NCBI GenBank assembly: GCA_016946835.1
Contig: JACVTC010000008.1
Coordinates: 2,075,001 to 2,139,000 of the forward strand
Direction: 5' to 3'
DNA from: Neocallimastix lanati (nom. inval.)
Taxonomy: Eukaryota > Neocallimastigomycota > Neocallimastigomycetes > Neocallimastigales > Neocallimastigaceae
DNA length: 64,000 bases
The translations under genes were made by a program, and so were the position numbers. Shown here one piece after another: positions 24,241 through 37,180 of this stretch (position 1 is its first letter; every line of letters starts with the position of its first letter). The notes under the pieces are model-generated. The model saw only the letters and a list, made by a program, of their open reading frames with translations. It was not told the origin of the DNA and ran no database searches.

Positions 24241-26149
24241 ATTATAGAGACAATTTTATAGCAATAATGTATAAAATATTTAGAACAGCAAATTAGAGCT
24301 TAAATTTTCATAAATAGCATAATGTAAACTAGTATAATAGATTATAGAAATGGGTAATATTACAACAGTATAAATAGAATAAACTAAATAAAATGAACAA
24401 GAGAAATTATATATATATATATCAAATGTTTAAATGCTTATATAAAAAAGAGTATAATAAATAATAGAAGATATTTAAATAAATGAACATAATTATGTAT
24501 AATGTAAGTAATGTTTTAACGCGAAAGCAATAATGAGAGTAAGATATCAGTAGTATAAATAAACAAGGAAAGTAATATATTAGTATATAATTAACTAATA
24601 AATAATTAGTATATGTAGATTAATAGGGACAGTTGTATTTATAAATAATGTATAGATTATTAAAAATAACTAGAATAATTCAAAAATTTCAATATGTATA
24701 ATGCTAGTATAATAGATAATAAATGTAATATTTTAACAGTATAGATAAAATGAACAAGAGAAATTATATATAAATCTCAAATGATATAAACAGTATAACA
24801 AAAGAAATTATATATCTCAAATGATAATATATAATAATCATTAATAATATTTCAGAAATATGAAATAAAACAAGAGAAATTACATTTATTAATTGTATAT
24901 GTAAAATTATAATAAATTAGTATTTAATATTTATAGACCAGTTATGAAGAGTACTTTCCAGTTAATAGATATTATAAATTTTAATAATAAAATTATTACT
25001 TTAATTAAAACTAAGATTAAATTCGAAATAACAATATATTATATTTATAACCAAAACAAAAAAATCATTAATAAAGTAATATTATTTAAGTAATAACAAA
25101 TTATTACAAAGAAAATCATTAATAGAGTAATATTATTTAAATAATTAAATTTTATATTCAATTAAAAATAAATCAGAATACTTTAAATAATTAAATAATT
25201 AAATTTTACATTTAATAAAGCAACTAATACAACAACCGATAATACAATTTTATAAAGCTTTGTGTTCTTATTAATGATAATTAAATATGAATTTGATTAT
25301 ATTATACAAAAATAATTTTATATGTAATAATTATGTAATTATTATCGAAATAATATTATTATCATAAACAATAAAAAAGATAAACTGAAATTAGTATTAC
25401 CACAAATATCTAATTAGTAAAAATAATTCAAAATACTTTAAATTATTAAAGTAGAATAGAACAAATACTATAGTTGTAAACTTTAAATTATTAAAACAGA
25501 ATAAACAAATACTATGTATATATATATATAAATATATATAAATATATATAATATTATAAGAAATAATAGAATAGTACGCATAACTTATTATAGGTAATAA
25601 TAGAATTAAGCATATAATTATATTAGTATTATAATAAGGTAATAGAATAAAACAGATACGATTAGTATTATCATAGAATTAAGCACATACCAAACCCGAG
25701 TTTATTATAGGTAATAGTAGAACAAAATATACATTAGGTAGTATTAATATAAAAATAAGAAATAAAAGAATTAAGCGTGGACTTTTGATGCTTTAGGTAA
25801 TAATAAAATAGAGCATATATTTAAAAAAGTAGATATAGATTAAAAGTAATGAAGTAATATGTTATGTTAGATTAACAATTATAAAATAATAAATAGAAGG
25901 AAAAAGTAGTTCATGAGGTAAATTAATATATAACAATGCAAGAATAATAAAAGAAAAGTAATGATAATAATAAAAGAAAAATGTATAAGGTAATGACATA
26001 AGAAATATAACAAATATAAAAAATTATAAATTATTCATCACTACTCATTTATACATACTCATTTGTACTGCATAAAATGCGTTGTGTCATATTGCATATA
26101 AAGTTATATATCCACTTATACATTCACTGTAATATAATTAGGAGAGTAA
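24241..26149. other. A/T DNA, no gene seen
   Basis: AT-rich sequence with recurring GTATAAT/TAGTATAA words and a (TA)n run near 25517-25552. No frame shows coding character. Confidence 0.65.
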
Positions 26150-26800
26150 TAAAAAAAAATAGTAATAAAATAAATAACACGATAAGTAATAAGTAGTAGT
26201 AAAAGTAAAATAATATATGATATCACAATTATAAAATGTTGTAAAATGTTGTAAAAGTAATAATAAAAATAGTAATAAAATAAATAACACTATAAGTAAT
26301 AAGTAGTAGCAAAAGTAAAATAATAAATGATATCACAATTATAAAATGTTGTAAAATGTTGTAAAAGTAATAAAAATAGTAATAAAATAAATAACACTAT
26401 AAGTAATAAGTAGTAAGTAGTAGCAAAAGTAAAATAATAAATGATATCACAATTATAAAATGTTGTAAAATGTTGTAAAAGTAATAAAAATAGTAATAAA
26501 ATAAATAACACTATAAGTAATAAGTAGTAAGTAGTAGCAAAAGTAAAATAATAAATGATATCACAATTATAAAATGTTGTAAAATGTTGTAAAAGTAATA
26601 AAAATAGTAATAAAATAAATAACACTATAAGTAATAAGTAGTAAGTAGTAGCAAAAGTAAAATAATAAATGATATCACAATTATAAAATGTTGTAAAATG
26701 TTGTAAAAGTAATAAAAATAGTAATAAAATAAATAACACTATAAGTAATAAGTAGTAGCAATGGTAAAATAATAAATGATACCACAATTATAAAATGTTT
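26150..26800. repeat. 114-bp satellite, six copies
   Basis: The marker GATATCACAATTATAAAATG occurs at 26219, 26329, 26443, 26557 and 26671; a sixth copy at 26778 has one mismatch. The central spacing is exactly 114 and the outer ones 107-110. Units differ by a few bases and by presence of an extra AGTAAGT. A minus-strand open frame (26290-26787) exists only because 114 is divisible by three; its product is a repeated hydrophobic Y/L/F peptide. Confidence 0.95.
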
Positions 26801-27280
26801 TAAAATATTATAATAAAAAAAAAAGATAAGTACTAATAGAATAGAAATAATAATATTAATTCAATAAGTAATATAGTAAATAAGTATCAGAATTTATCTT
26901 AATTATACAAGCAATTGTTCAAATAGTGATTCAAACGAATCATGCAAGTAGCATTAGAAATAATACTCAAATAGTAATATAAAAAATTTATAATTTAAAA
27001 GTAATACTAGAAGTAATTCAAGAAATAATAATATTAAATAAATCTAGAAGTAATTCAAAAAATCAAGAGATATTTGAAGTAATTCAAATGTTAACATTAG
27101 GTATATAAAATACATGAAATAATTCCAGAAATGATTTTAGAAATAATATTAAAAGTAATCCATTTTTAATAAACCCGTTAATAATCATAGAAAAAAAAAT
27201 CATAAATTAAGAAGTAATCTTATACATAATATAAAAATAGCAATAATCCCTGAAGTATAAGAAATATTCCAAAGAAAGAG
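26801..27280. other. A/T DNA rich in AGTAAT words
   Basis: Irregular repeats of words like AGTAATTCAA and GAAATAATA. No gene is seen. Confidence 0.6.
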
Positions 27281-28860
27281 AAAATAAAAAGAAAATATCA
27301 TAAGAGAAACATTATGAGGAAGAAATAAAAAGGAATAATACAAAGAAATAATAATAAGAAAGAACATAAAAGAACAAGAAATATTATGAAGAAAGGAGAA
27401 AGAAAGAAAAAATATTATAAGAGGAAATATTATATATAAAGAAGAAATATTAAGAAGGAAGAAAAAGAAAGAAGAAGAGGAAATAAAGAATAGTATTCAT
27501 AAAAATAAATATTACATGTAGAAGAAATAAGAAGAAATATTAAGAAGAAATATCAAGAAGAAATATCAAGAAAGAAAAAAGAAGAAAAAGAGGTAATATA
27601 TTGTATTAAAGAGAAATAAAGAGGGATCATCTGAAGAAATATTAATAAGAAAGAAGAAAGAGAGGAAATAAAAAACAAATATCATAAGAAGAAATATTGT
27701 ATGAAGAAGAAATAAATAAATATTAAGAAGAAGAACTCAGAAGAGCATAGAAGAACAAGAAGTATTACGAGGAAAGAGGAAGGAAAGAAAAAATATCATA
27801 AGAGGAAATATTGTATGAAGAAGAAATGAAGAGGAATCATAGGAAGATACTAAGAAGGAAGAAGAAATAAATAAAAAAAAAAGTATCTTAAGAAGAAATA
27901 ATAAGAAGAAATAATAAGAAGAAAGAAGAACCCAAAAGAACAAGGAAAATTATGAGGAAAAAGGAAGTAAAGAAAAAATATCGTAAGAGGAGATATATTA
28001 TAAGGAAGAAATAAAAAGATATAATAAGAAAGAAAAAAAGAAGAAAGAACAGGAAATAAGGGATAAATACCAAAGGAGGAAACATTATATAGAGAAGAAA
28101 TAAGAGGAATCATAAGAAGAAATATTAAGAAGAAAGAAGAAATATAAGAATAAAAAAGAAAATATTAAGAAGAAAGAAGAAATATAAGAATAAAAAAGAA
28201 AAAAAAGTATCTTAAGAAGAAATGTTATAAGATAAAAGAGGAAATAAAGAAGAAATAAAAAATAAATAGAATAAAGAAGTGTCAAAAAAAAGTATCGAGT
28301 ATATCATCGTAAGAAATATTAAGAAAGAAGAAAAAAGAAATATAAGAATAAAAAAGATATTAAAGAAGTATATAGTAAATACTAATTAGAAGAAAAAGGA
28401 AATAAAGAACAAATATCATGAAGAAATATTGGGAAGAAAGAAGAAATATAAGAATAAAAAAGAAAAAAATATCATAAAAAGAAATAATATAAAAAAGAAA
28501 ATATATTATAAAGAAAGAAAAAATAAATAAAGAATCAAAGAAGAAATATTAAAAAGAAGAGAAAGGAAATAAAGAAAAAAGTGTTATAAAGAAGAAATAT
28601 CATAAGAAGAAAATTCAATGATCTTTTAGAATTATTATACTAAATAAGAAGAAAAAGGAAATAAAGAATAAATATCATGAAGAAATATTAGGAAGAAAGA
28701 AGAAATATAAGAATAAAAAAGAAAAAAAAATATCATAAAAAGAAATAATATAAAAAGAAGATATATTATAATGAAAGAAGAAATAAATAAAGAATCAAAG
28801 AAAAAAGTGTTATAAAGAAGAAATATCATAAGAAGAAATTTCAATTCATTTAGAATTATC
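27281..28860. repeat. GA-rich (AAGAAGAAATATTAAGAAG-like) low-complexity tract
   Basis: About 1.6 kb in which the plus strand is nearly all A and G with regular ATAT/ATT interruptions; C is very rare. Within it a segment of about 220-250 bases (from about 28391) is repeated from about 28650 with few differences, so the tract grew by segmental duplication. Minus-strand frames are F/L/S-rich shadows. Confidence 0.85.
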
Positions 28861-29240
28861 TTTTTTTTTGTATTTATTGACATCGAAAAAACTTATGATT
28901 CAGTTTCAATTTGTAATATACTCACAAAACTTAAAAACGTTGACATTGGTTATCGTGGTATATATGTAATAGTTCATTAGCAATCTTTACTTTTATTTTA
29001 GTATTTTAAAATATTTCAAGATTATTTAAAGATTTAGTATTTTAGGCCTAAACGTAAAATAATCATCGGATAGGAAGTCTTTATAAGATTAGAACCTTTA
29101 AAATTAAAACTGTTATTTTTGCATTTTCTGTAATGTATTAACATGAAAGATTGTTTTGAAAGTATTTTTAAAAACAGTATGGTGTTCATTGAATATGGCC
29201 ATGAACTCTTTGATAAATAAAAGAGATGTGTGGTTGTACA
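28861..29240 (+). pseudogene. LINE (non-LTR) reverse transcriptase relic
   Basis: The plus-strand frame from 28861 reads V-F-I-D-I-E-K-T-Y-D-S-V then NILTKLKNVDIGYRGIYVI, the RT motif A (F-x-D-x-x-K-A-Y-D-x-V) and following region of LINE-type reverse transcriptases. A later frame reads F-R-P-K-R (about 29042), where functional copies have F-R-P-x-R-G-x-x-Q-G. A third piece reads EYGHELFDK-stop-KRC (about 29190-29230), resembling the usual G-M-x-x-N-x-x-K-C. Stops and indels make it dead, and no ends or poly-A tail could be placed. Confidence 0.65.
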
Positions 29241-29643
29241 TTAATGGAAAAGGTAATATGATGACTTATTTGATGAGATTAACCTTTGAAAAAACTTTAT
29301 GCGTCCAAGAGAAGAATAATAGTAATTACTATTAATCTTCTCTTATTCTTTATATTTTTAATCATTAGGATTATACGTTAAGTTTCGTATCATAAATACC
29401 TTTATCCTTAGTTCATATTTTTTTTATGCAGCATTAATTAAAAAATGATCAAACACTAAGATATTTCTGAATGAGGTAAAGTGACAAAATAAAATGGATT
29501 TAAGAATAAATTCTACCGATAAATATGGAAGTTTACTGGGAAAATGTTTATAATACGGGAAAACCATTGATCAAATAACTTAAAATACAAGAAGTTCAAT
29601 TAAAGTTACAAATATTTATTCAACATCTATTCACAATATGCTA

Positions 29644-29645
<2 letters not shown>

Positions 29646-29709
<64 letters not shown>
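29646..29709. repeat. T homopolymer, about 64 bases
   Basis: An uninterrupted T run, the longest homopolymer in the window. If it is a minus-strand poly-A tail, the retroposed sequence to its left is not recognisable. Confidence 0.95.
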
Positions 29710-29710
<1 letters not shown>

Positions 29711-30060
29711 GAATAGGTTAATTAAAAATAAAAATAATATGAAATAATAATATAAAATGGAAATAAATAATATGTAAAAGAAATTTTTATAAAAATAAGA
29801 AATAATAATAAATATTATAAGAAAAAAGAAGAAATAAGAAATAAGAAATAAAATTTATAAGAAAAAATATTAATAGAAGAAGAATAAGATAATATTAGTA
29901 GGAGAAATATTACAAGAAGAATAATATATAATAAAGTGAAATTATATAAGAAATACTATAAGAAGATATTAGAAGAAGAAATAACATAAGAAAAACATAA
30001 AGAGAAGATATTTTAAAATGTTACAGGAAGTAATATAATAAGGAGATATTATGAGATCTA
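29710..30060. other. AT-rich DNA with GAAATAA words
   Basis: Similar in style to the GA-rich tract at 27.3-28.9 kb (AAGAAGAAATA, ATATTAGAAGAAG). No gene is seen. Confidence 0.6.
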
Positions 30061-33000
30061 AAAAATAGGTTTATTTTATTTTTTTAGGGATATCAATTCA
30101 AAATTTAATCGAATAGCAAGATCGGTTAGATATTGAATAAGAGAAAACATTTTATTTATGAATATCAATTCAAATATTAATCAAATAACAAGATAGGTTA
30201 AATTTCGAAAATACAGGAAATCTAAATTTGAATATGAAAGAAAGTTTTAGAAATTTGTTGCCCTTCTTAATTATTCAATTAATGATATATGTGATACGCT
30301 ATATTTTGAGTAAGAAATCCAAAAATGAATAGAAAAATGAAATGAGGTTTAAAAAATATTTATTTATTTTATTTATTTATGGGATATTAATTCAAATTTT
30401 AATCGAATAGCAAGATCGGTTTGATTTTGAATAAGAAAATATATATATGTTTTAATAGAAATCAATTCAAATTTTAATCGAATAGCAAGATCGGTTAGAT
30501 TTTGAATAAGGAAATATTTTATTTTTTTATTGTATCTATTCAAAATTTAATTGAATAGCAAGATTGGTTAAATTTTGAATAAGAGAAAACATTTTATTTA
30601 TGAATATCAATTCAAATATTAATCAAATAACAAGATAGGTTAAATTTCGAAAATACAGGAAATCTAAATTTGAATATGAAAGAAAGTTTTAGAAATTTGT
30701 TGCCCTTCTTAATTATTCAATTAATGATAAATGTGATACGCTATATTTTGAGTAAGAAATCCAAAAATGAATAGAAAAATGAAATGAGGTTTAAAAAATA
30801 TTTATTTATTTTATTTATTTATGGGATATCAATTCAAATTTTAATCGAATAGCAAGATCGGTTTGATTTTGAATAAGAAAATATATATATGTTTTAATAG
30901 AAATCAATTCAAATTTTAATCGAATAGCAAGATCGGTTAGATTTTGAATAAGGAAATATTTTATTTTTTTATTGTATCTATTCAAAATTTAATCGAATAG
31001 CAAGATTGGTTAAATTTTGAATAAGAGAAAACATTTTATTTATGAATATCAATTCAAATATTAATCAAATAACAAGATAGGTTAAATTTTCGAAAATACA
31101 GGAAATCTAAATTTGAATATGAAAGAAAGTTTTAGAAATTTGTTGCCCTTCTTAATTATTCAATTAATGATAAATGTGATACGCTATATTTTGAGTAAGA
31201 AATCCAAAATTGAATAGAAAAATGAAATGAGGTTTAAAAAATATGTATAATTTATTTTATTTATTTATGGGATATCAATTCAAATTTTAATCGAATAGCA
31301 AGATCGGTTTGATTTTGAATAAGAAAATATATATATGTTTTAATAGAAATAAATTCAAATTTTAATCGAATAGCAAGATCGGTTAGATTTTGAATAAGAA
31401 AATATTTTATTTATGAATATCAATTCAAATATTAATCAAATAACAAGATAGGTTAAATTTCAAAAATACAGGAAATCTAAATCTGAATATGAAAGAAAGT
31501 TTTAGAAATTTGTTGCCCTTCTTAATTATTCAATTAATGATAAATGTGATACGCTATATTTTGAGTAAGAAATCCAAAATTGAATAGAAAAATGAAATGA
31601 GGTTTAAAAAATATTTATTTATTTTATTTATTTATGGGATATCAATTCAAATTTTAATCGAATAGCAAGATCGGTTTGATTTTGAATAAGAAAATATATA
31701 TATGTTTTAATAGAAATCAATTCAAAATTTAATTGAGTAACAAGATTGGTTAGATTTTGAATAAGAAAATATTTTATTTTTTTATTGTATCTATTCAAAA
31801 TTTAATCGAATAAAGCAAGATCAGAGAAGTTTTGAAACGATAAAAATCAAATCTTCAATAATATTGTATCTATTCAAAATTTAATCGAATAGCAAGATTG
31901 GTTAGATTTTAAATAAGAAAGTGCCTTAATTTTTTATTGGATTTCTATCCAAAATTTAATCGAATAAAGCAAGATCAGAGAAGTTTTGAAACGATAAAAA
32001 TCAAATCTTCAATAAGAAAAAAAGTTTTAAAAATTTAATGTTCTTTTAGATTACTCAATTAATGATAAAAATGATACGCTATATTTTGAGAAAGAAAGTA
32101 AAAATTGAATAGAAATTTGAAGTGAGGTTTAAAAATGTGTTTATTTATTTAATTTATTTATGGGTATCAATTCAAAATTTAATCGAAAAACAGTATTGAA
32201 TTAATTTTGAATAAGAAAATATATATATATATTATTTGATATCAATTCATAATTTAAACGAATAGCAAGATCGGTTGGATTTTGAATAAGAAAAAATATA
32301 TATGTTTTAATAGAAATCAATTTAAATTTTAATCGAATAGCAAGATCGGTTAGATTTTGAATAAGAAAATATTTTATTTTTTTATTGTATCTATTCAAAA
32401 TTTAATCGAATAGCAAGATTGGTTAAATTTTGAATAAGAGAAAACATTTTATTTATGAATATCAATTCAAATATTAATCAAATATCAAGATAGGTTAAAT
32501 TTCGAAAATACAGGAAATCTAAATCTCAATATGAAAGAAAGTTTTAGAAATTTGTTGCCCTTCTTAATTATTCAATTAATGATAAATATGATACGCTATA
32601 TTATAAGTAATAAATCCAAAATTGAATAGAAAAATGAAATGAGGTTTAAAAAATATGTTTATTTATTTTATTTATTTATGGGATATCAATTCAAATTTTA
32701 ATCGAATAGCAAGATCGGTTTGATTTTGAATAAGAAAATATATATATGTTTTAATAGAAATCAATTCAAAATTTAATTGAATAACAAGATTGGTTAGATT
32801 TTGAATAAGAAAATATTTTATTTTTTTATTGTATCTATTAAAAATTTAATCGAATAGCAAGATTGGTTAGATTTTGAATAAGAAAATGCTTTATTTTTTT
32901 ATTGGATTTCTATTCAAAATTTAATCGAATAGCAAGATCGGTTAAATTTCGAAAATATAGAAAATCTAAATTTGAATATGAAAGTTTTAAAAATTTAATG

Positions 33001-33660
33001 TTCTTTAAGATTACTCAATTAATGATAAAAGTGATACGCTATATTTTGAGAAAGAAAGCAAAAATTGAATAGAAATTTGAAGTGAGGTTTAAAAATGTGT
33101 TTATTTAATTTATTTATGGGTATCAATTCAAAATTTAATCGAAAAACAGTATTGATTTGATTTTGAATAAGAAAATATATATATATATATTTTTTATTTG
33201 ATATCAATTCATAATTTAAACGAATAGTAAGATCGGTTAGATTTTGCATAAGAAAATATATATATATATTTTATAGATATCCAAAATTGAATAAAAAAAT
33301 GAAATGAGGTTTAAAATATATGTATAATTTATTTTATTTATTTATGGATATCAATTCAAATTTTAATCGAATAGCAAGATCGGTTGGATTTTGAATAAGA
33401 AAAAATATATATGTTTTAATAGAAATCAATTCAAATTTTAATCGAATAGCAAGATCGGTTAGATTTTGAATAAGAAAATATTTTATTTTTTTATTGTATC
33501 TTTTCAAAATTTAATCGAATAGCAAGATTGGTTAGATTTTGAATAAGAAAATGCTTTATTTTTTTTATTGGATTTCTATCCAAAATTTAATCGAATAAAG
33601 CAAGATCAGAGAAGTTTTGAAAAGATAAAAATCAAATCTTCAATAGGAAAAAAAGTTTTA
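30061..33660. repeat. Hierarchical satellite array
   Basis: The basic unit is about 85-110 bases and centres on AATCGAATAGCAAGATCGGT, followed by TTGATTTTGAATAAGAAAAT; it occurs more than 20 times with small changes. Several basic units join with a spacer that starts GTTGCCCTTCTTAATTATTC into a larger unit. The spacer occurs at 30257, 30699, 31142, 31512 and 32554, giving larger periods of 442, 443 and 370, and diverged spacers lie near 32033 and 32990. Homopolymers are rare within the array and the boxes are well conserved. Minus-strand frames that read FLIQNLTDLAIRL repeatedly are by-products. Confidence 0.93.
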
Positions 33661-34414
33661 AAGATAATTATTACAATTATTGGTTTAATTAATCCAAAAA
33701 TAATGTGGAAAAAGCAATAAATTAAAAAGAAAAAGTAAATAAAATTAATAATAAAAATTACTAGTATCAAAAATGTTTTTAATATTGGAAAAATTTAACA
33801 TGTAAAGAAAAAAATTACTTGATGATTTAACAACATATTGAAATTTTTTTTTTTTTTAGTTATATTAGTATAAACAATAAGTAAATTTATATTAATACAA
33901 ATATTTAATTTCTAAATATATATATATATAAATTGAAATAAATTAATACAAATATTAATTATTCAAAAGAAAATTAATATTATAAGTGATTAATATTTAT
34001 ATTAATTTATAACAAATTAATATATATTTGTTGAATAAAAAAATTAAATAAAACTACTGAAAATATTAGATATATGTTTCTAAATCAAAAGAAATTTAAA
34101 ATGATTATTAATACGGTAAAATAATAATATATATATTATAAACTCTTTTAAATGAAATATAAAAAGAATATAAATCCAAAAATGCATAATTATAGAAAAA
34201 ATGTTATGAATTTAATATATTGAAATACATTACTATATGATATATACTATGTGCAGTATAATTTCTTTATGCAATATTTTTTATTTTTTTTTCTTTATTA
34301 TTATTATTATATTAAAATAAACAAAAAGCAACTAAATATTTCAATAATGATAACCAATATATGTGTAAATAATTTAAAAGACAATATTAAAATAAAAATT
34401 TCAATCAACTATCA

Positions 34415-34451
<37 letters not shown>

Positions 34452-34655
34452 TTTTTATTTATCAATTTAATACTATCAAAGATAATAATCAAATAATTCT
34501 TTAAAAAATTACAAAAAAATAATAAAGAAAATTGTAATACAACAATCATTATTATCCTCAATAAAATTAAATTATAAATAAATCCTTCAAAAAAAGGCAA
34601 CAAAACTAAGTTTACACACTTTTAATAAAAATTATTGTATATAAAATTTTCTTAA

Positions 34656-34687
<32 letters not shown>

Positions 34688-34987
34688 AAAATATTTATAA
34701 AATTATTATATATCCAAAAAGTTTTAATTTGTATATGTTGTATTTTAATGTGTAAAATATGTTTAAAGTTAAATTTTTGTGTATAATATATTATTAACAC
34801 TAAAACAGTCATTAGTAGGTCTTTTGGAGTTAATCTTTGATTAGTATAGTAAAAGAGAGTCAACGTTATTGCAAAGAAAAAACTATATTAAAAAAAATCG
34901 TAAATTAAGGATATATTCCACTTTTAGACAACTTTTTCTGAATAAATATAATAATTTTTTTATCCCTAAACTGGAATAAAAATATTA
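33661..34987. other. A/T intergenic DNA
   Basis: No gene is seen. T runs lie at 34418-34448 and 34659-34683. The short frames here read through the homopolymers. Confidence 0.65.
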
Positions 34988-34997
34988 TTAATAATAT

Positions 34998-35277
34998 TTT
35001 TCAATCACCTTCGAACGAGTCTTCTTTCCCGATTTCATATTTTGTGGGGCTTGCGAAATTCCTTACTAACGTTATGCCTATTGTGATTGGTGATTTTTAC
35101 ACCATGATCGATTTGTATAGTGTTAGACCTACCGTTGTCAAGAGCGTCGACGTCGTAACGATAAGGCAAAGAAGAAATTCTGATACAGATTCGAATGATA
35201 ATTTTCATCCACATGGAGTTATCTTCGATGAATGGGAAGAGTTAGAGGCCATTTCGTCCTCGAATTTCATAACGTAG
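34998..35277 (+). pseudogene. Unknown small gene, copy 1
   Basis: An open stretch of normal composition in A/T surroundings. The frame has no clear ATG start and reads back through SPSNESSFPISYF into VGLAKFLTNVMPIV and a D-L-Y-S-V-R-P segment. Copy 2 at 35553 has the matching VGLAEFLTSAVSIM and D-R-Y-S-K-L-P. Both copies share 28 of 30 bases around GAGCGTCGACGTCG (35139-35168 and 35766-35795), but they read that stretch in different frames because of a one-base length difference just before it. At least one copy is therefore frameshifted. Copy 1 ends RQRRNSDTDSND...SSNFIT at 35277. I recognise no family. Confidence 0.45.
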
Positions 35278-35376
35278 TTTTTTAATATTAATATAAAAAA
35301 AAAATTTTATGTATTTTATCTTCATGTATTTTTTTTTAAAAAAAAAATAATATTATTAAATAAAGTTTATTCCTAG

Positions 35377-35426
<50 letters not shown>

Positions 35427-35486
35427 TGGAATTCTTTAGATTTCATCGATGATCTCTATGTTTTATTCCTTAGGTAGATTAGAGCG

Positions 35487-35797
35487 TTTAATCCTCTTTC
35501 TTCCTATGACTCTATTTCTGTTTTTGAAGATTATATCAATCATTATATATACTTGTTCCTTCTTGGTGGGACTTTAGTTTTAAATGGGCTACATTTCGAT
35601 AGTGGGGAAGAGAGACAATTAAATGAATTACTTTTCAAAGGTTCATCTGAGTCACCTGTTCCAAAAATTGTGGGCTTAGCGGAATTCTTAACTAGCGCAG
35701 TATCTATCATGAGTAGTTCGTTTAAGCTATTATTTGATAGGTATTCCAAATTACCAAACTTTAACCAAGAGCGTCGACGTCGTACTGATAAGGCATA
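35487..35797 (+). CDS. Unknown small gene, copy 2
   Basis: The first ATG of the frame is at 35553; 81 codons follow to TAA at 35798. The same frame is open upstream from 35481 (IRAFNPLSSYDSISVFEDY), directly after CCTTAGGTAG, so this could be an internal exon with its splice acceptor there. The product includes a hydrophobic start (FLLGGTLVLNGL), then SPVPKIVGLAEFLTSAVSIM, D-R-Y-S-K-L-P and a basic end QERRRRTDKA. A further open stretch (35798-35995) is Ser-rich (SSSISSKGESCSSSSINDES) and ends in a hydrophobic segment. It may be the C-terminal part after another frameshift or splice. The function is unknown. Confidence 0.4.
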
Positions 35798-36161
35798 ATG
35801 ATAATACAGGAATCATCATCTATTTCTTCAAAGGGTGAATCTTGCTCTAGTAGTTCAATAAATGATGAATCCGGGGAGAGTTTAGTGGACACCACACTAT
35901 CTATTTTAAAGATGTTACTTCTAGGTTTTATTACTTTTTTTTATTTGTTAGGAAGGGAAAAATTTCTGCATAGTACAACTTGCCGAAATACATAGTATTT
36001 TTGAGCTTTTTTATTTTTTTATTTTTTAACTTTTATTTTTATTTTTTAATTTCAAATGTACTTTTCACCTACATGTATTTTTTTTTTTTTTATAATAAAA
36101 TTAATATAGTTATGGAAGTGTATTCTCTTCCCTGTCTAAAAAAAAAAAAAAAAAAAAACTT

Positions 36162-36372
36162 GGTTCCAAAAAAATTAATACTAGGAGTATTCAATCTTTA
36201 ATTAATACTGGTATGCTATGGTTCTTAGATCATTTAGTAAAATCAATAATGAAATCAATAAATCAAAGAATGTCTTATCATGTAAAGGGTACATTAAAAA
36301 GAATTTTTACTATCAGTACTTATCCCATTTTTCTAGAACTTCATATTTTCACTATTACTTGGCATCTGTGAG
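36162..36372 (+). other. Open coding-like segment, unrecognised
   Basis: The frame from GSKKINTRSIQSLINTGMLW to a TGA at 36370 is open for about 70 codons and has coding-like composition (for example FLDHLVKSIMKSINQRMSYH). It directly follows the two copies of the unknown gene and could be another exon or piece of the same locus. I recognise no domain. Confidence 0.3.
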
Positions 36373-36390
36373 TCAATGATCACTACAAAT

Positions 36391-36572
36391 ATTAATGATA
36401 ATAATAAATAATAATAATTAATACTATTATTATTACTAATAATAATAATAATTAATGATAATAATAAATAATAATAATTAATACTATTATTATTACTAAT
36501 AATAATAATAATTAATGATAATAATAAATAATAATAATTAATACTATTATTATTACTAATAATAATAATTAA
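36391..36572. repeat. 60-bp tandem repeat, three copies
   Basis: The unit starts ATTAATGATAATAATAAATA and contains CTATTATTATTACTAATAAT. It is repeated three times at exact 60-base spacing and leads into the TAA microsatellite. Confidence 0.92.
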
Positions 36573-37138
<566 letters not shown>

Positions 37139-37154
37139 GATTAAGAGTCTCATT
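37139..37154 (+). promoter_or_regulatory. Primer-binding site matching tRNA-Lys(CUU) anticodon arm
   Basis: GATTAAGAGTCTCATT again starts at the first base after the LTR, identical to element 1 although LTRs and leader differ. It is complementary to the anticodon arm of tRNA-Lys(CUU), not to its 3' end. Confidence 0.75.
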
Positions 37155-37180
37155 TTAAAGCTTTTAAACTAACTATCGAC

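Noticed and set aside
26290-26787. 165-codon minus-strand frame in the 114-bp satellite
   Set aside because: It is open only because the repeat period is divisible by three; the product is a repeated hydrophobic peptide with no start context.
27737-28883. Phe/Leu/Ser-rich minus-strand frames
   Set aside because: Shadows of the GA-rich low-complexity tract.
32201-33249. Minus-strand frames repeating FLIQNLTDLAIRL
   Set aside because: They follow the satellite unit, are broken in most units, and the core conservation is explained at DNA level.
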